Assembly (NCBI GenBank): GCA_910585035.1 | Contig: CAJUEF010000027.1 | Coordinates: forward strand, 852 to 7,452 | From: an uncultured Christensenellaceae bacterium | GTDB taxonomy: Bacteria; Bacillota; Clostridia; Christensenellales; MGBC116941 | Direction of reading: 5' to 3' | DNA length: 6,601 nt | In this document: positions 1 through 5,745 of the stretch, piece by piece | Position numbering within the stretch: the stretch's first letter is position 1 | Layout of the letters: each line of letters opens with the position of its first letter | Notes under the pieces: model-generated | Told to the model about the DNA's origin: nothing | Seen by the model: the letters and a program-made list of their open reading frames with translations, nothing else | Databases searched by the model: none | Position numbers and translations under genes: made by a program

Positions 1-656
1 TTCAAACCGGCTCAAACACTTACTGCGAACCTGATTTTCTTTACAGTAAATGCGCCGAGATTTTAGAATACCCCTTTGTGGTGGGTCTTTCCATAGGCAC
101 CAGAGCAGATTGCATTACAGACCGTATCGCCGATATGCTTTATGACCTTAGCTCCCGCACTTATTTAACTGTGGAGCTGGGTCTGCAAACCATTCATGAT
201 TCCACCGCAAAACATATTAACAGATGCCACACTTACAATGATTTTTTAAGAGGCTATAGAATGTTAGCCTTAAGGGGCATAAGGATATGCGTGCATTTAA
301 TTAATTCTCTGCCCGGTGAAAGCCCGGAAATGATGATAGAATCTGCAAGGGAGCTTGGCAAACTTAGCCCCGGCGGAGTTAAAATTCATATGCTGAATAT
401 ATTAAAGGGCACAAAAATAGCGGACCAATACAGGTTCACCCCTTTCCCTTTGCTTTCCAGAGAGGAATATGTAAACATCGTTGTCCGCCAGTTAGAATTC
501 ATTCCTGAAACCACGGTTATTGAAAGGCTTACGGGAGACGGTGCAAAAAATAAACTTTTATCGCCAATTTGGACGGCGGATAAGCTTAAAACTTTAGTGG
601 AAATAGATAAGCTCCAGGCTTTAAATAACTCCTTTCAGGGCAAAGCCCTCCTTTGA
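1..656 (+). CDS. Radical SAM protein, TIGR01212 (YhcC/YtqA) family, C-terminal part
   Basis: The frame is open from the left edge to the TGA at 654-656, so this is a gene cut at its 5' end. The GTG at 78 is an internal valine, because homologous-looking sequence (QTGSNTY) runs in frame before it. About 218 codons are visible. Family members are roughly 300-320 residues, so about the first 100 residues, including the CxxxCxxC cluster-binding motif, lie outside the window. Recognisable family blocks in order are VGLSIGTRADC, the VELGLQT strand, the HLINSLPGE block, GVKIHMLNILKGT and ERLTGDG near the end. These match my memory of the YhcC/YtqA radical SAM family. Such enzymes cleave S-adenosylmethionine with a 4Fe-4S cluster, but the substrate of this family is not known to me. 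It should be a soluble cytoplasmic protein. The stop codon lies inside the left arm of a terminator-like hairpin. I am confident of the family and not of the reaction. Confidence 0.9.
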   Translation, partial: QTGSNTYCEPDFLYSKCAEILEYPFVVGLSIGTRADCITDRIADMLYDLSSRTYLTVELGLQTIHDSTAKHINRCHTYNDFLRGYRMLALRGIRICVHLINSLPGESPEMMIESARELGKLSPGGVKIHMLNILKGTKIADQYRFTPFPLLSREEYVNIVVRQLEFIPETTVIERLTGDGAKNKLLSPIWTADKLKTLVEIDKLQALNNSFQGKALL

Positions 657-702
657 CCAAGCAGCTTTATGCTGCATAAAATAGGTCAAAGGAGGTTTTT
701 TT
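647..702 (+). terminator. Terminator-like hairpin overlapping the radical SAM stop and the amidase ribosome binding site
   Basis: CCTCCTTTGACC (647-658) and GGTCAAAGGAGG (684-695) form a perfect 12-bp inverted repeat. A second perfect 5-bp stem, GCAGC/GCTGC (661-665 and 671-675, loop TTTAT), sits inside it. Seven T residues follow at 696-702. This has all the parts of a Rho-independent terminator for the radical SAM gene. Unusually, the left arm contains the radical SAM stop codon, the right arm is the Shine-Dalgarno of the next gene, and the U-tract ends directly at that gene's ATG. It may therefore act as a terminator, as a translation-blocking hairpin, or both. Confidence 0.8.
688..695 (+). 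promoter_or_regulatory. Ribosome binding site of the amidase, buried in the hairpin arm
   Basis: AAAGGAGG lies 7 bases before the ATG at 703 and is a near-perfect Shine-Dalgarno, which fixes the amidase start. All of it lies in the 3' arm of the 12-bp repeat. In any transcript that reads through from the radical SAM gene it would be base-paired. Ribosomes reaching the radical SAM stop at 654-656 would occupy the left arm and could free it, so translational coupling is plausible. I found no convincing promoter in the last 100 bases of the radical SAM gene. Confidence 0.75.
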
Positions 703-1449
703 ATGCCAAGAATATATTTAAGTCCGTCATCTCAGGAAAAAAATATGTATTACGATAATCAAGGCAGTGAGGAATATTACATGAACCTTATTGCAGACGC
801 CCTTGTGCCATATCTGAATTCCAACGGCATTCAGTTCACAAGAAACACCACGGATATGACTGCCGCAGATTCAATAGTCCAGTCAAACCAAGGCAATTAT
901 GACTTGCATTTGGCGCTTCACTCAAATGCTGCTGCCGGAGAAAATGCAGGTAAGGTGCGCGGCAGCGACGTATTTTATTATCCGGGTAGCAAAGAAGGTC
1001 AGCGCTTTGCAGACATTATAGCAGAAAATTTAAAGGTGATATATCCAAATCCAAATTTGGTTAAAACCGTTCCGACAACCACTCTTGGAGAGGTAAGAAG
1101 AACAAAAGCGCCTTCCGTACTTATAGAATTTGCGTTCCACGACAATCCGGAGGATGCCGAGTGGATAAGAGGCAATATAGAAAATATTGCAAGAAACGTA
1201 GCCCTCTCCCTTACGGAATATTTTAACATCCCATTTGCCGAAGCAATGACCCCTAAACCGGGCAGGGTTGAGCTTCGTTTTGGACGCCTTAATATCCGCA
1301 GCCGTCCTTCGGTTATGGCGCCTATAGTAGGCACGGCAAATAACGGTGATGCCGTTACCGTCCTTGGAGAGGTCAACGGCTGGTATGTAATAAGGCATAA
1401 CGGCGATGTCGGTTATGTAAAAAGCAACTATATAAATACTAACATATAG
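703..1449 (+). CDS. N-acetylmuramoyl-L-alanine amidase (amidase_3) with C-terminal SH3 domain
   Basis: This 248-residue protein should cleave the bond between N-acetylmuramic acid and L-alanine in peptidoglycan. Residues about 3-176 form an amidase_3 domain: Glu24 in SEEYYMNLIAD fits the second zinc ligand, His73 in LALHSNA the third, and Glu142 in VLIEFAFHDNPED the catalytic glutamate. The usual first ligand, the histidine of a GHGG-type loop, is not present; the aligned loop reads LSPSSQE (residues 6-12). Residues about 188-246 form a bacterial SH3 domain (RLNIRSRPS, then GWYVIRHNGDVGYVKSNYI), which probably binds cell wall. There is no signal peptide or membrane segment, so export would need cell lysis, a holin or a non-classical route. 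It could instead act in the mother cell during sporulation or be phage-derived, but no phage neighbours are visible. The start is supported by AAAGGAGG 7 bases upstream. A strong terminator follows. Confidence 0.88.
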   Translation: MPRIYLSPSSQEKNMYYDNQGSEEYYMNLIADALVPYLNSNGIQFTRNTTDMTAADSIVQSNQGNYDLHLALHSNAAAGENAGKVRGSDVFYYPGSKEGQRFADIIAENLKVIYPNPNLVKTVPTTTLGEVRRTKAPSVLIEFAFHDNPEDAEWIRGNIENIARNVALSLTEYFNIPFAEAMTPKPGRVELRFGRLNIRSRPSVMAPIVGTANNGDAVTVLGEVNGWYVIRHNGDVGYVKSNYINTNI

Positions 1450-1483
1450 ATGTTAATAAAACTCTGTTTTAAAAAACAAAGAA

Positions 1484-1513
1484 CTCCCATACATAAGTAT
1501 GGGAGGTTTTTTT
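1484..1513 (+). terminator. Rho-independent terminator after the amidase
   Basis: CTCCCATAC (1484-1492) and GTATGGGAG (1497-1505) form a perfect 9-bp stem with an ATAA loop, followed after one G by seven T residues (1507-1513). It begins 34 bases after the amidase stop and should end that transcript. Confidence 0.93.
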
Positions 1514-1758
1514 AAACCCTTGTTTAAAAAGTTTGTTATAATAATCGGTAAAAAATCCTTATCTATGTCCTTTTATATTTCAGTTATCTGAAATCAATAA
1601 ATTTAAAAACATACCTTTAATAAAAGAATGTATTTGATTGCACAAAGCAACATTCGTCTGCATTTAAAGTTTAAACATATTCTTAAAAGCTTTTAAATAA
1701 ACAAATAAATTTTCCAGCTATAAAGTTAAAATAAAATTCAAAAGTTTATTTTGCCCTG
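1514..1758. other. AT-rich intergenic stretch without a recognisable gene
   Basis: Between the amidase terminator and the protease promoter I see no credible coding sequence on either strand, no tRNA-like or riboswitch-like fold and no insertion-sequence end. It is rich in AAA/TTT runs and short TTTAAA-type words. A perfect 7-bp palindrome is listed separately. TATAAT at 1537-1542 has no properly spaced -35 box: the only TTGTTT (1520-1525) is 11 bases away. The stretch may be leader DNA or the decayed remains of something no longer recognisable. Confidence 0.6.
1577..1594. repeat. Short perfect inverted repeat in the intergenic stretch
   Basis: ATTTCAG (1577-1583) and CTGAAAT (1588-1594) are perfect 7-bp inverted arms around TTAT. 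No T-run follows on either strand, so it is not a standard terminator. It could be a protein-binding site, but it lies about 165 bases upstream of the nearest good promoter, and a 7-bp match in AT-rich DNA may be chance. Confidence 0.4.
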
Positions 1759-1788
1759 TTGACTTGGTTGTTCCACCAACCTTATATT
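1759..1788 (+). promoter_or_regulatory. Sigma-A-type promoter for the CPBP protease gene
   Basis: TTGACT (1759-1764) differs from the -35 consensus at one position. TATATT (1783-1788) is a one-mismatch -10 box at an 18-base spacing, or TTATAT (1782-1787) at 17 bases. Transcription would start near 1795, giving an untranslated leader of roughly 60 bases before the ATG at 1856. It is the best promoter in the window and suggests the protease gene is transcribed by itself. Confidence 0.75.
1764..1781. promoter_or_regulatory. Possible operator dyad inside the promoter spacer
   Basis: The spacer between the -35 and -10 boxes contains GGTTG (1766-1770) and CAACC (1777-1781), and also TTGGT (1764-1768) with ACCAA (1775-1779). 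These two overlapping inverted repeats lie exactly where a repressor or a MerR-type activator would bind. No regulator gene is adjacent, so any binding protein would be encoded elsewhere. The arms are only 5 bp, so this is a candidate. Confidence 0.4.
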
Positions 1789-1811
1789 TATATTTAAGAT
1801 TGATTTTTATT

Positions 1812-1833
1812 ATGTTCAAAGCTGATTGAACGT
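1812..1833 (+). repeat. Hairpin in the leader of the CPBP protease mRNA
   Basis: GTTCAA (1814-1819) and TTGAAC (1826-1831) pair perfectly around the six-base loop AGCTGA. One G-U and one A-U pair extend the stem to 8 bp (1812-1833). It ends 11 bases before the AGGAGG of the protease gene and leaves that site free. It might stabilise the 5' end of the mRNA or be a binding site; it may also be chance. Confidence 0.4.
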
Positions 1834-1855
1834 ATTTAAAGCTTAGGAGGAAGAT

Positions 1856-2590
1856 ATGAAATCACAAGAGATAACAATTCCAAAATTATTTATACTAACT
1901 GTAGTTCCAAGTGCAATATCAACTGCTCTGTACATAGCGGTAGGAATGGTTTGGCAAAGCGTTCCCTCCATTACTTTGTTTTTCATTTTATCCACTTTAA
2001 CTTTATTCATATTTGAAATATCCGTTATTCTTTTAGCCAACAAACGTAAGTACGGAAATATCGGTCTAAAGATCGCGTTTTCAAAATACAGAAAAATGGA
2101 TTGGTGGAAAATCCTTCTTTATGGATTTGTTTTATTTGGCTTCGCAGGGCTTATGTCTATAACCATAGGCCCTTTGGAAGACATGGTATTTTCCAAAATA
2201 TCCGCACGTCTTTACATGACCTTGCCCGCATATTTTAACTGGAACAACCTTGAACTGATGAAACTATATCCTAAAAATATACTTGTATTTACCGCTGTTT
2301 TTTATATTATAATGAATGTGCTTATACTACCGATTATAGAAGAAATTTATTTCAGAGGATATTTAACCGGCGAAATGAAAAATTACGGGGCTGCCGCTCC
2401 TATTTGGGTATCAGTAGCATTCTCTTTCTACCATTGGTGGCTTCCTTTTAATAATATATTCAGAATTTGTATTTTTTCTATTGCTTCTATAATTGCATAT
2501 AAAAAAGAAAACATCTATATTTCCATTGTCTTCCACTGTCTTTGCAATCTCTTTTCATCAATTGTATTTGTTATAAGCTTACTTAGCTAG
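1856..2590 (+). CDS. CPBP family intramembrane metalloprotease (CAAX/Abi type)
   Basis: This is a 244-residue integral membrane protein of the CPBP (CAAX protease and bacteriocin-processing) family. The three family signatures are complete: EExxxR at Glu162-Glu163-Arg167 (IEEIYFRG), FxxxH at Phe189-His193 (FSFYH), and HxxxN at His227-Asn231 (HCLCN). The glutamates and histidines are the expected metal-binding and catalytic residues. Hydrophobic segments lie near residues 11-33, 38-61, 84-103, 142-161, 179-192, 203-215 and 219-242. AGGAGG ends 5 bases before the ATG, which supports the start. The gene has its own promoter and terminator and is visibly more AT-rich than the topoisomerase genes, which hints at separate acquisition. 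Relatives are linked to peptide maturation, bacteriocin self-immunity and abortive infection, but no bacteriocin precursor or partner gene is seen here, so the substrate cannot be named. Confidence 0.92.
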   Translation: MKSQEITIPKLFILTVVPSAISTALYIAVGMVWQSVPSITLFFILSTLTLFIFEISVILLANKRKYGNIGLKIAFSKYRKMDWWKILLYGFVLFGFAGLMSITIGPLEDMVFSKISARLYMTLPAYFNWNNLELMKLYPKNILVFTAVFYIIMNVLILPIIEEIYFRGYLTGEMKNYGAAAPIWVSVAFSFYHWWLPFNNIFRICIFSIASIIAYKKENIYISIVFHCLCNLFSSIVFVISLLS

Positions 2591-2625
2591 ATCGTGCAAT
2601 TTTTACAAGACTGTAAACTACAAGA

Positions 2626-2664
2626 CCCGTAAAACCTAGTGTTTATACGGGCCTTTGTTGTTTT
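2626..2664 (+). terminator. Terminator after the CPBP protease, possibly bidirectional
   Basis: CCCGTAAAAC (2626-2635) pairs with GTTTATACGGG (2641-2651) through a 10-bp stem with one bulged A (2645) and a CTAGT loop. The T-rich tail CCTTTGTTGTTTT (2652-2664) follows. It lies 35 bases after the protease stop and 47 bases beyond the end of the convergent SSB-like gene. Read on the - strand the stem is followed only by a weak T-rich tract, so service to the other strand is possible but less certain. Confidence 0.82.
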
Positions 2665-2710
2665 CTCATCCATTAGCCGATTTAAAGCTTGCTTATATTA
2701 AAAAAATCCG

Positions 2711-3316
2711 CTACTTTTTATTCTTAACTTCTATAGATGCCACAGAAACCTCATAAGCTGTTTTACGCTGCACCTGTCCGTCCTCGCCAACCTTATCATA
2801 TTCCCTGCTTTGCAGCCTTCCTTTAATAACGACATTGGTGCCAACTGCCAGCCCCGATGTAAAAAACGCATTGCTTCCCCAGGATATACATGGAATGTAA
2901 TCTGATTTATTAAAACCCCTGTTTACTGCAAGAAGTATATCGCATATCTGCCTGTTAAAAGGCGTCGTGCGGTATACAGGCGGCTTGCAGATAAAGCCGT
3001 TAAGCATAATATCATTTTGACAAACAGTTACATGGCACGGCTCAACTTCTTTTACAAACACCGTCAGCACAAGGCAGGTTTTATTTTCAAAAAACCTGTT
3101 GTATGTACGAAGCTGGCCTTTAACAGTGTAGTATCCCCCAGGTTTCATCTGTCCGCAAAGATTTTCCGGCACCGTTAAATTCAGCACATCCACCTTATCG
3201 CTGAGCCTTTTTATTTCCATAGACGACTTAAAAAAGTCCTCGGTTTTAACGCTGTGGCTGTATTCCATATCCTGAATACATTTGCCGCTTAAAGTAATTT
3301 CATTATTGCTAATCAT
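2711..3316 (-). CDS. Single-stranded DNA-binding (SSB-like) protein with two OB folds
   Basis: This 201-residue protein looks like two tandem OB-fold domains. The C-terminal half (about 101-198) is SSB-like: VYRTTPFNRQICDILLAVNR (114-133), DYIPCISWG with Trp146, then KGRLQSREY (165-173) and AYEVSVASIEV. The N-terminal half (about 5-93) repeats the plan more weakly, with NEITLSG at 5-11 matching NDIMLNG at 101-107, and KGQLRTYN at 66-73 matching KGRLQSRE. It resembles a clostridial SSB-like family I recall rather than the classical replication SSB. It ends in basic VKNKK and lacks the acidic DDDIPF-type tail that recruits partner proteins. The ATG at 3316 is preceded by GAGGGG with a 6-base gap. 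It lies 65 bases after the topoisomerase A gene in the same direction with no clear promoter, so co-transcription is likely. Binding to single-stranded DNA is inferred; its role is unknown. Confidence 0.85.
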   Translation of the reverse strand: MISNNEITLSGKCIQDMEYSHSVKTEDFFKSSMEIKRLSDKVDVLNLTVPENLCGQMKPGGYYTVKGQLRTYNRFFENKTCLVLTVFVKEVEPCHVTVCQNDIMLNGFICKPPVYRTTPFNRQICDILLAVNRGFNKSDYIPCISWGSNAFFTSGLAVGTNVVIKGRLQSREYDKVGEDGQVQRKTAYEVSVASIEVKNKK

Positions 3317-3352
3317 ATGTTACCCCTCAAAAATGTGTTGGTAATACATATG
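3314..3352 (-). promoter_or_regulatory. Hairpin covering the start codon of the SSB-like gene
   Basis: On the - strand, CATATGTATTACC (3352-3340) can pair with GGTAACATATG (3324-3314). The stem has 11 bp with a two-base bulge and a 15-base loop. The right arm includes the ATG start codon and the last two G residues of the GAGGGG ribosome binding site. If it forms in the mRNA it should lower initiation of the SSB-like gene, and it could be a target for autoregulation. The A/T-rich arms mean the stability must be calculated. Confidence 0.5.
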
Positions 3353-3381
3353 ACAGCCCTTTTTACATTATTCCACTGTAG

Positions 3382-5745
3382 TTAAACTCTTTTACAGCTA
3401 TCCACCACGTTATCCATAATTACCATAATCACGTTGCTTCCCTTGCTGTTTCTGCTCTCGAACACAATTTCACTGCTGCTGAATTTAGTAACCTCACCGT
3501 TTTTCTGCACTGCTTCATACTCGGCGGAATTTGTAATATAATCCGCGAATACAAGACAGCGTCCATTGGATTTGTTCGTTTTAAAATCAAAGGTTTTAAG
3601 ACCCTTTCCATTCTTGCCCTGCAAATCGTATTCAATTACCGGTGTTTTTTTCACATATCCCCTGTCGCTCACTACGATCACTTCGCCGTGGCTGTCCACC
3701 TGGCGGGCAAATATAACCTTATCGCCGTTATCCAGCTTCATAGCCTTAACCCCCGCCGTCATTCTGCCTATCGGATTTATGTCCGCCCCTTTAAAATTAA
3801 TACTCATTCCATTTTTGGTAATCAGCAAATTGCTTTTACTGTCGTTGGCTGTTTCAATGACAATAACCCTGTCGTCGTCTTTAAGCTTAATCGCACCGAT
3901 TTTCGACTTAACGGTAACATATTCACGGGAGGCAGTGCGCTTTATCATGCCCTTTTCCGTATAGAAATAAAGGTCGCTTTCCTCCATCTTATCAAAGACG
4001 GCAATTATAGCTTCATCTACTTCAACTCCGGCAAACAGCCCCGAAAGCAGCGCTCCTTTGTCCTTTGGCTTTGCAATGTCCATATCCTTTGGCAAAACCG
4101 TATAGCAGTTTCCTGTTGATGTGAATATATAAAGCTTTTGATTGGTAAGCATTTTAAAGCTGTATTTTGCATCCTCATCCGGCTTTTCCATGCGTTTTAT
4201 GCTGCCGTCTCCATAAACGCACATCACGGTTTCCTTTGCTTCTTCTTTTTTAATAACCGTTTCAAGCTGTGGATTTTCATCCCTTATAATAGCTGTTCTC
4301 CGCTTACTGCCGTATTTTTTATTAATGTCCTCCAATTCTTTAATAATAAGGTTGTCTAGTTTCTTTTTGCTGGCAAGGATACTCTCTAAATATTTTATCA
4401 GCTTTAATATTTCCTCATATTCTTTGCGAAGAGCGTCAATTTGCAAAGATGTAAGACGCTGCAAACGCATATCCAAAACTGCCTGAGCCTGAATATCTGA
4501 AAAGTCATATGCCTCCATAAGCCGCTCTTTAGCTTCCTTTGCAGTTTTAGACGATTTTATTATGGCAATAACGTTGTCAATATCGTTTACTGCCGTCATA
4601 AGCCCGGAAAGTATGTGTTCCCTCGCCTTTGCTTTGTCAAGGTCAAACTGGGTACGGCGCGTTACAACAGTGCGCCTGTGGTTAATATAGCTGTCTATAA
4701 TATCCATAAGCCCCATTTGGCAAGGCTTTCCCCCTGCTATGACAACCATATTGATGGAAAAGGAAATTTGTAAATCGGAATACTTATAAAGAGCGTTTAA
4801 GGTTGATTTCACGTTAGCGTCCTTCTTTAGCTCTATTACCGCCCTCATTCCGTCCCTGTCGCTCTCGTCCCTTATGTCGGATATATCGGTAAACAGCTCC
4901 TTTTTTTCCTCCTGCAGCTTGGATATTTTCATAAGCAGCATGGCTTTGTTTACCTGGTAAGGCAGCTCTGTTATAACCAGCAGGGTTTTACCGCTTTTTA
5001 ATTCTTCCGTAGAGATTTTTGCGCGGACAATAACTCTACCTTTTCCGCTTTTATAGGCTGACGTCAGTTCGTCATTTACATACATAATTCCGCCTGTAGG
5101 AAAATCAGGACCTTTAATATGCTGCATCATCTCTTTTAAAGTTATATCGGGATTTTGCATTCTTGCAACCACACCTTCAATACACTCAGAAAGGCTGTGA
5201 GTAGGTATATTGGTTGCAAAGCCAACAGCAATGCCGGTGGCACCATTTACCAGCAGATTTGGAAATCCGCAAGGCAGCAGCTCCGGCTCTTTTAAAGTAT
5301 CGTCAAAATTAAAGCGAAAAGGCACTGTATCCTTATCAATATCCCTGAGAATTTCGTCGGCAATAAGGGTCATTCTAGCCTCTGTATAACGCATTGCAGC
5401 AGCCCCATCGCCGTCCACAGAGCCAAAATTGCCGTGGCCGTCCACCAAAGTCTCCCCCATATTAAAAGGCTGGGCAAGGCGCACCAAAGCATCGTAAACA
5501 GAAGTATCCCCATGAGGATGATATTTACCAAGCACATCGCCGACAATTCTTGCGCACTTTCTATGGGGCTTGTCCGCCGTTATACCAAGGTCGTTCATGG
5601 CAAAAAGAATGCGGCGCTGCACAGGCTTAAGCCCATCCTCCACCCTTGGAAGAGAACGCTCCAAAATAACGTATTCGGAATAAGGCATCATGGAGTTGTG
5701 CATTACCTCTTCCATGGATTGTATAAATAATTTGTCCTTATCCAT
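3382..5745 (-). CDS. parC: Type IIA DNA topoisomerase subunit A, ParC (topoisomerase IV)-like
   Basis: This 787-residue subunit breaks and rejoins double-stranded DNA with its partner ParE/GyrB-like subunit. From the ATG at 5745, the winged-helix breakage domain holds the catalytic tyrosine at Tyr120 (AAMRYTEARM) and the quinolone-region motif HPHGDTSVYD, with Thr81 at the E. coli GyrA Ser83 position. The central tower and coiled coil run to about 480. Repeated blade-like motifs of the C-terminal beta-pinwheel follow, for example SIKRM, YFYTEKGMIKRT and EVIVVSDRGYVKKT. The GyrA box (QRRGGKG) expected in blade 1, which gyrase needs for wrapping and supercoiling, is not seen. Only a loose QGKNGKG occurs much later, at 709-715. 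I therefore favour topoisomerase IV-like decatenation, although the catalytic core (VDGHGNFGSVDGDG) reads gyrase-like and a second gyrase A is the alternative. The gene overlaps the upstream B subunit by 8 bases, which indicates coupled, balanced synthesis. Confidence 0.93.
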   Translation of the reverse strand: MDKDKLFIQSMEEVMHNSMMPYSEYVILERSLPRVEDGLKPVQRRILFAMNDLGITADKPHRKCARIVGDVLGKYHPHGDTSVYDALVRLAQPFNMGETLVDGHGNFGSVDGDGAAAMRYTEARMTLIADEILRDIDKDTVPFRFNFDDTLKEPELLPCGFPNLLVNGATGIAVGFATNIPTHSLSECIEGVVARMQNPDITLKEMMQHIKGPDFPTGGIMYVNDELTSAYKSGKGRVIVRAKISTEELKSGKTLLVITELPYQVNKAMLLMKISKLQEEKKELFTDISDIRDESDRDGMRAVIELKKDANVKSTLNALYKYSDLQISFSINMVVIAGGKPCQMGLMDIIDSYINHRRTVVTRRTQFDLDKAKAREHILSGLMTAVNDIDNVIAIIKSSKTAKEAKERLMEAYDFSDIQAQAVLDMRLQRLTSLQIDALRKEYEEILKLIKYLESILASKKKLDNLIIKELEDINKKYGSKRRTAIIRDENPQLETVIKKEEAKETVMCVYGDGSIKRMEKPDEDAKYSFKMLTNQKLYIFTSTGNCYTVLPKDMDIAKPKDKGALLSGLFAGVEVDEAIIAVFDKMEESDLYFYTEKGMIKRTASREYVTVKSKIGAIKLKDDDRVIVIETANDSKSNLLITKNGMSINFKGADINPIGRMTAGVKAMKLDNGDKVIFARQVDSHGEVIVVSDRGYVKKTPVIEYDLQGKNGKGLKTFDFKTNKSNGRCLVFADYITNSAEYEAVQKNGEVTKFSSSEIVFESRNSKGSNVIMVIMDNVVDSCKRV

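Noticed and set aside
78..80. GTG as the start of the radical SAM gene
   Set aside because: The frame is open to the window edge and the codons before it (QTGSNTY) fit the family, so the GTG is an internal valine and the gene is truncated by the window.
999..1398. Two minus-strand open frames of about 120 codons inside the amidase gene
   Set aside because: They lie opposite conserved amidase and SH3 codons and show no recognisable protein features.
1520..1542. TTGTTT and TATAAT as a promoter after the amidase terminator
   Set aside because: The gap is 11 bases, well short of the usual 16-18, and no gene follows for more than 300 bases.
2692..2708. A-run (minus-strand T-run) near the 3' end of the SSB-like gene as a terminator
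   Set aside because: No stem of useful length precedes the T-run on the minus strand, so only the hairpin at 2626-2651 is a candidate.
3601..3621. QGKNGKG as a genuine GyrA box proving gyrase
   Set aside because: It matches QRRGGKG only loosely and lies near residue 709 of 787, whereas the GyrA box belongs to the first blade after about residue 490.
5494..5511. Thr in HPHGDTSVYD as a quinolone-resistance change
   Set aside because: Thr is the natural residue at the Ser83-equivalent position in several wild-type enzymes, so resistance cannot be read from it.
3429..5730. Several open frames on both strands inside the topoisomerase A gene
   Set aside because: They are shadows of a well-conserved 787-codon gene, have no family motifs and lack their own ribosome binding sites.
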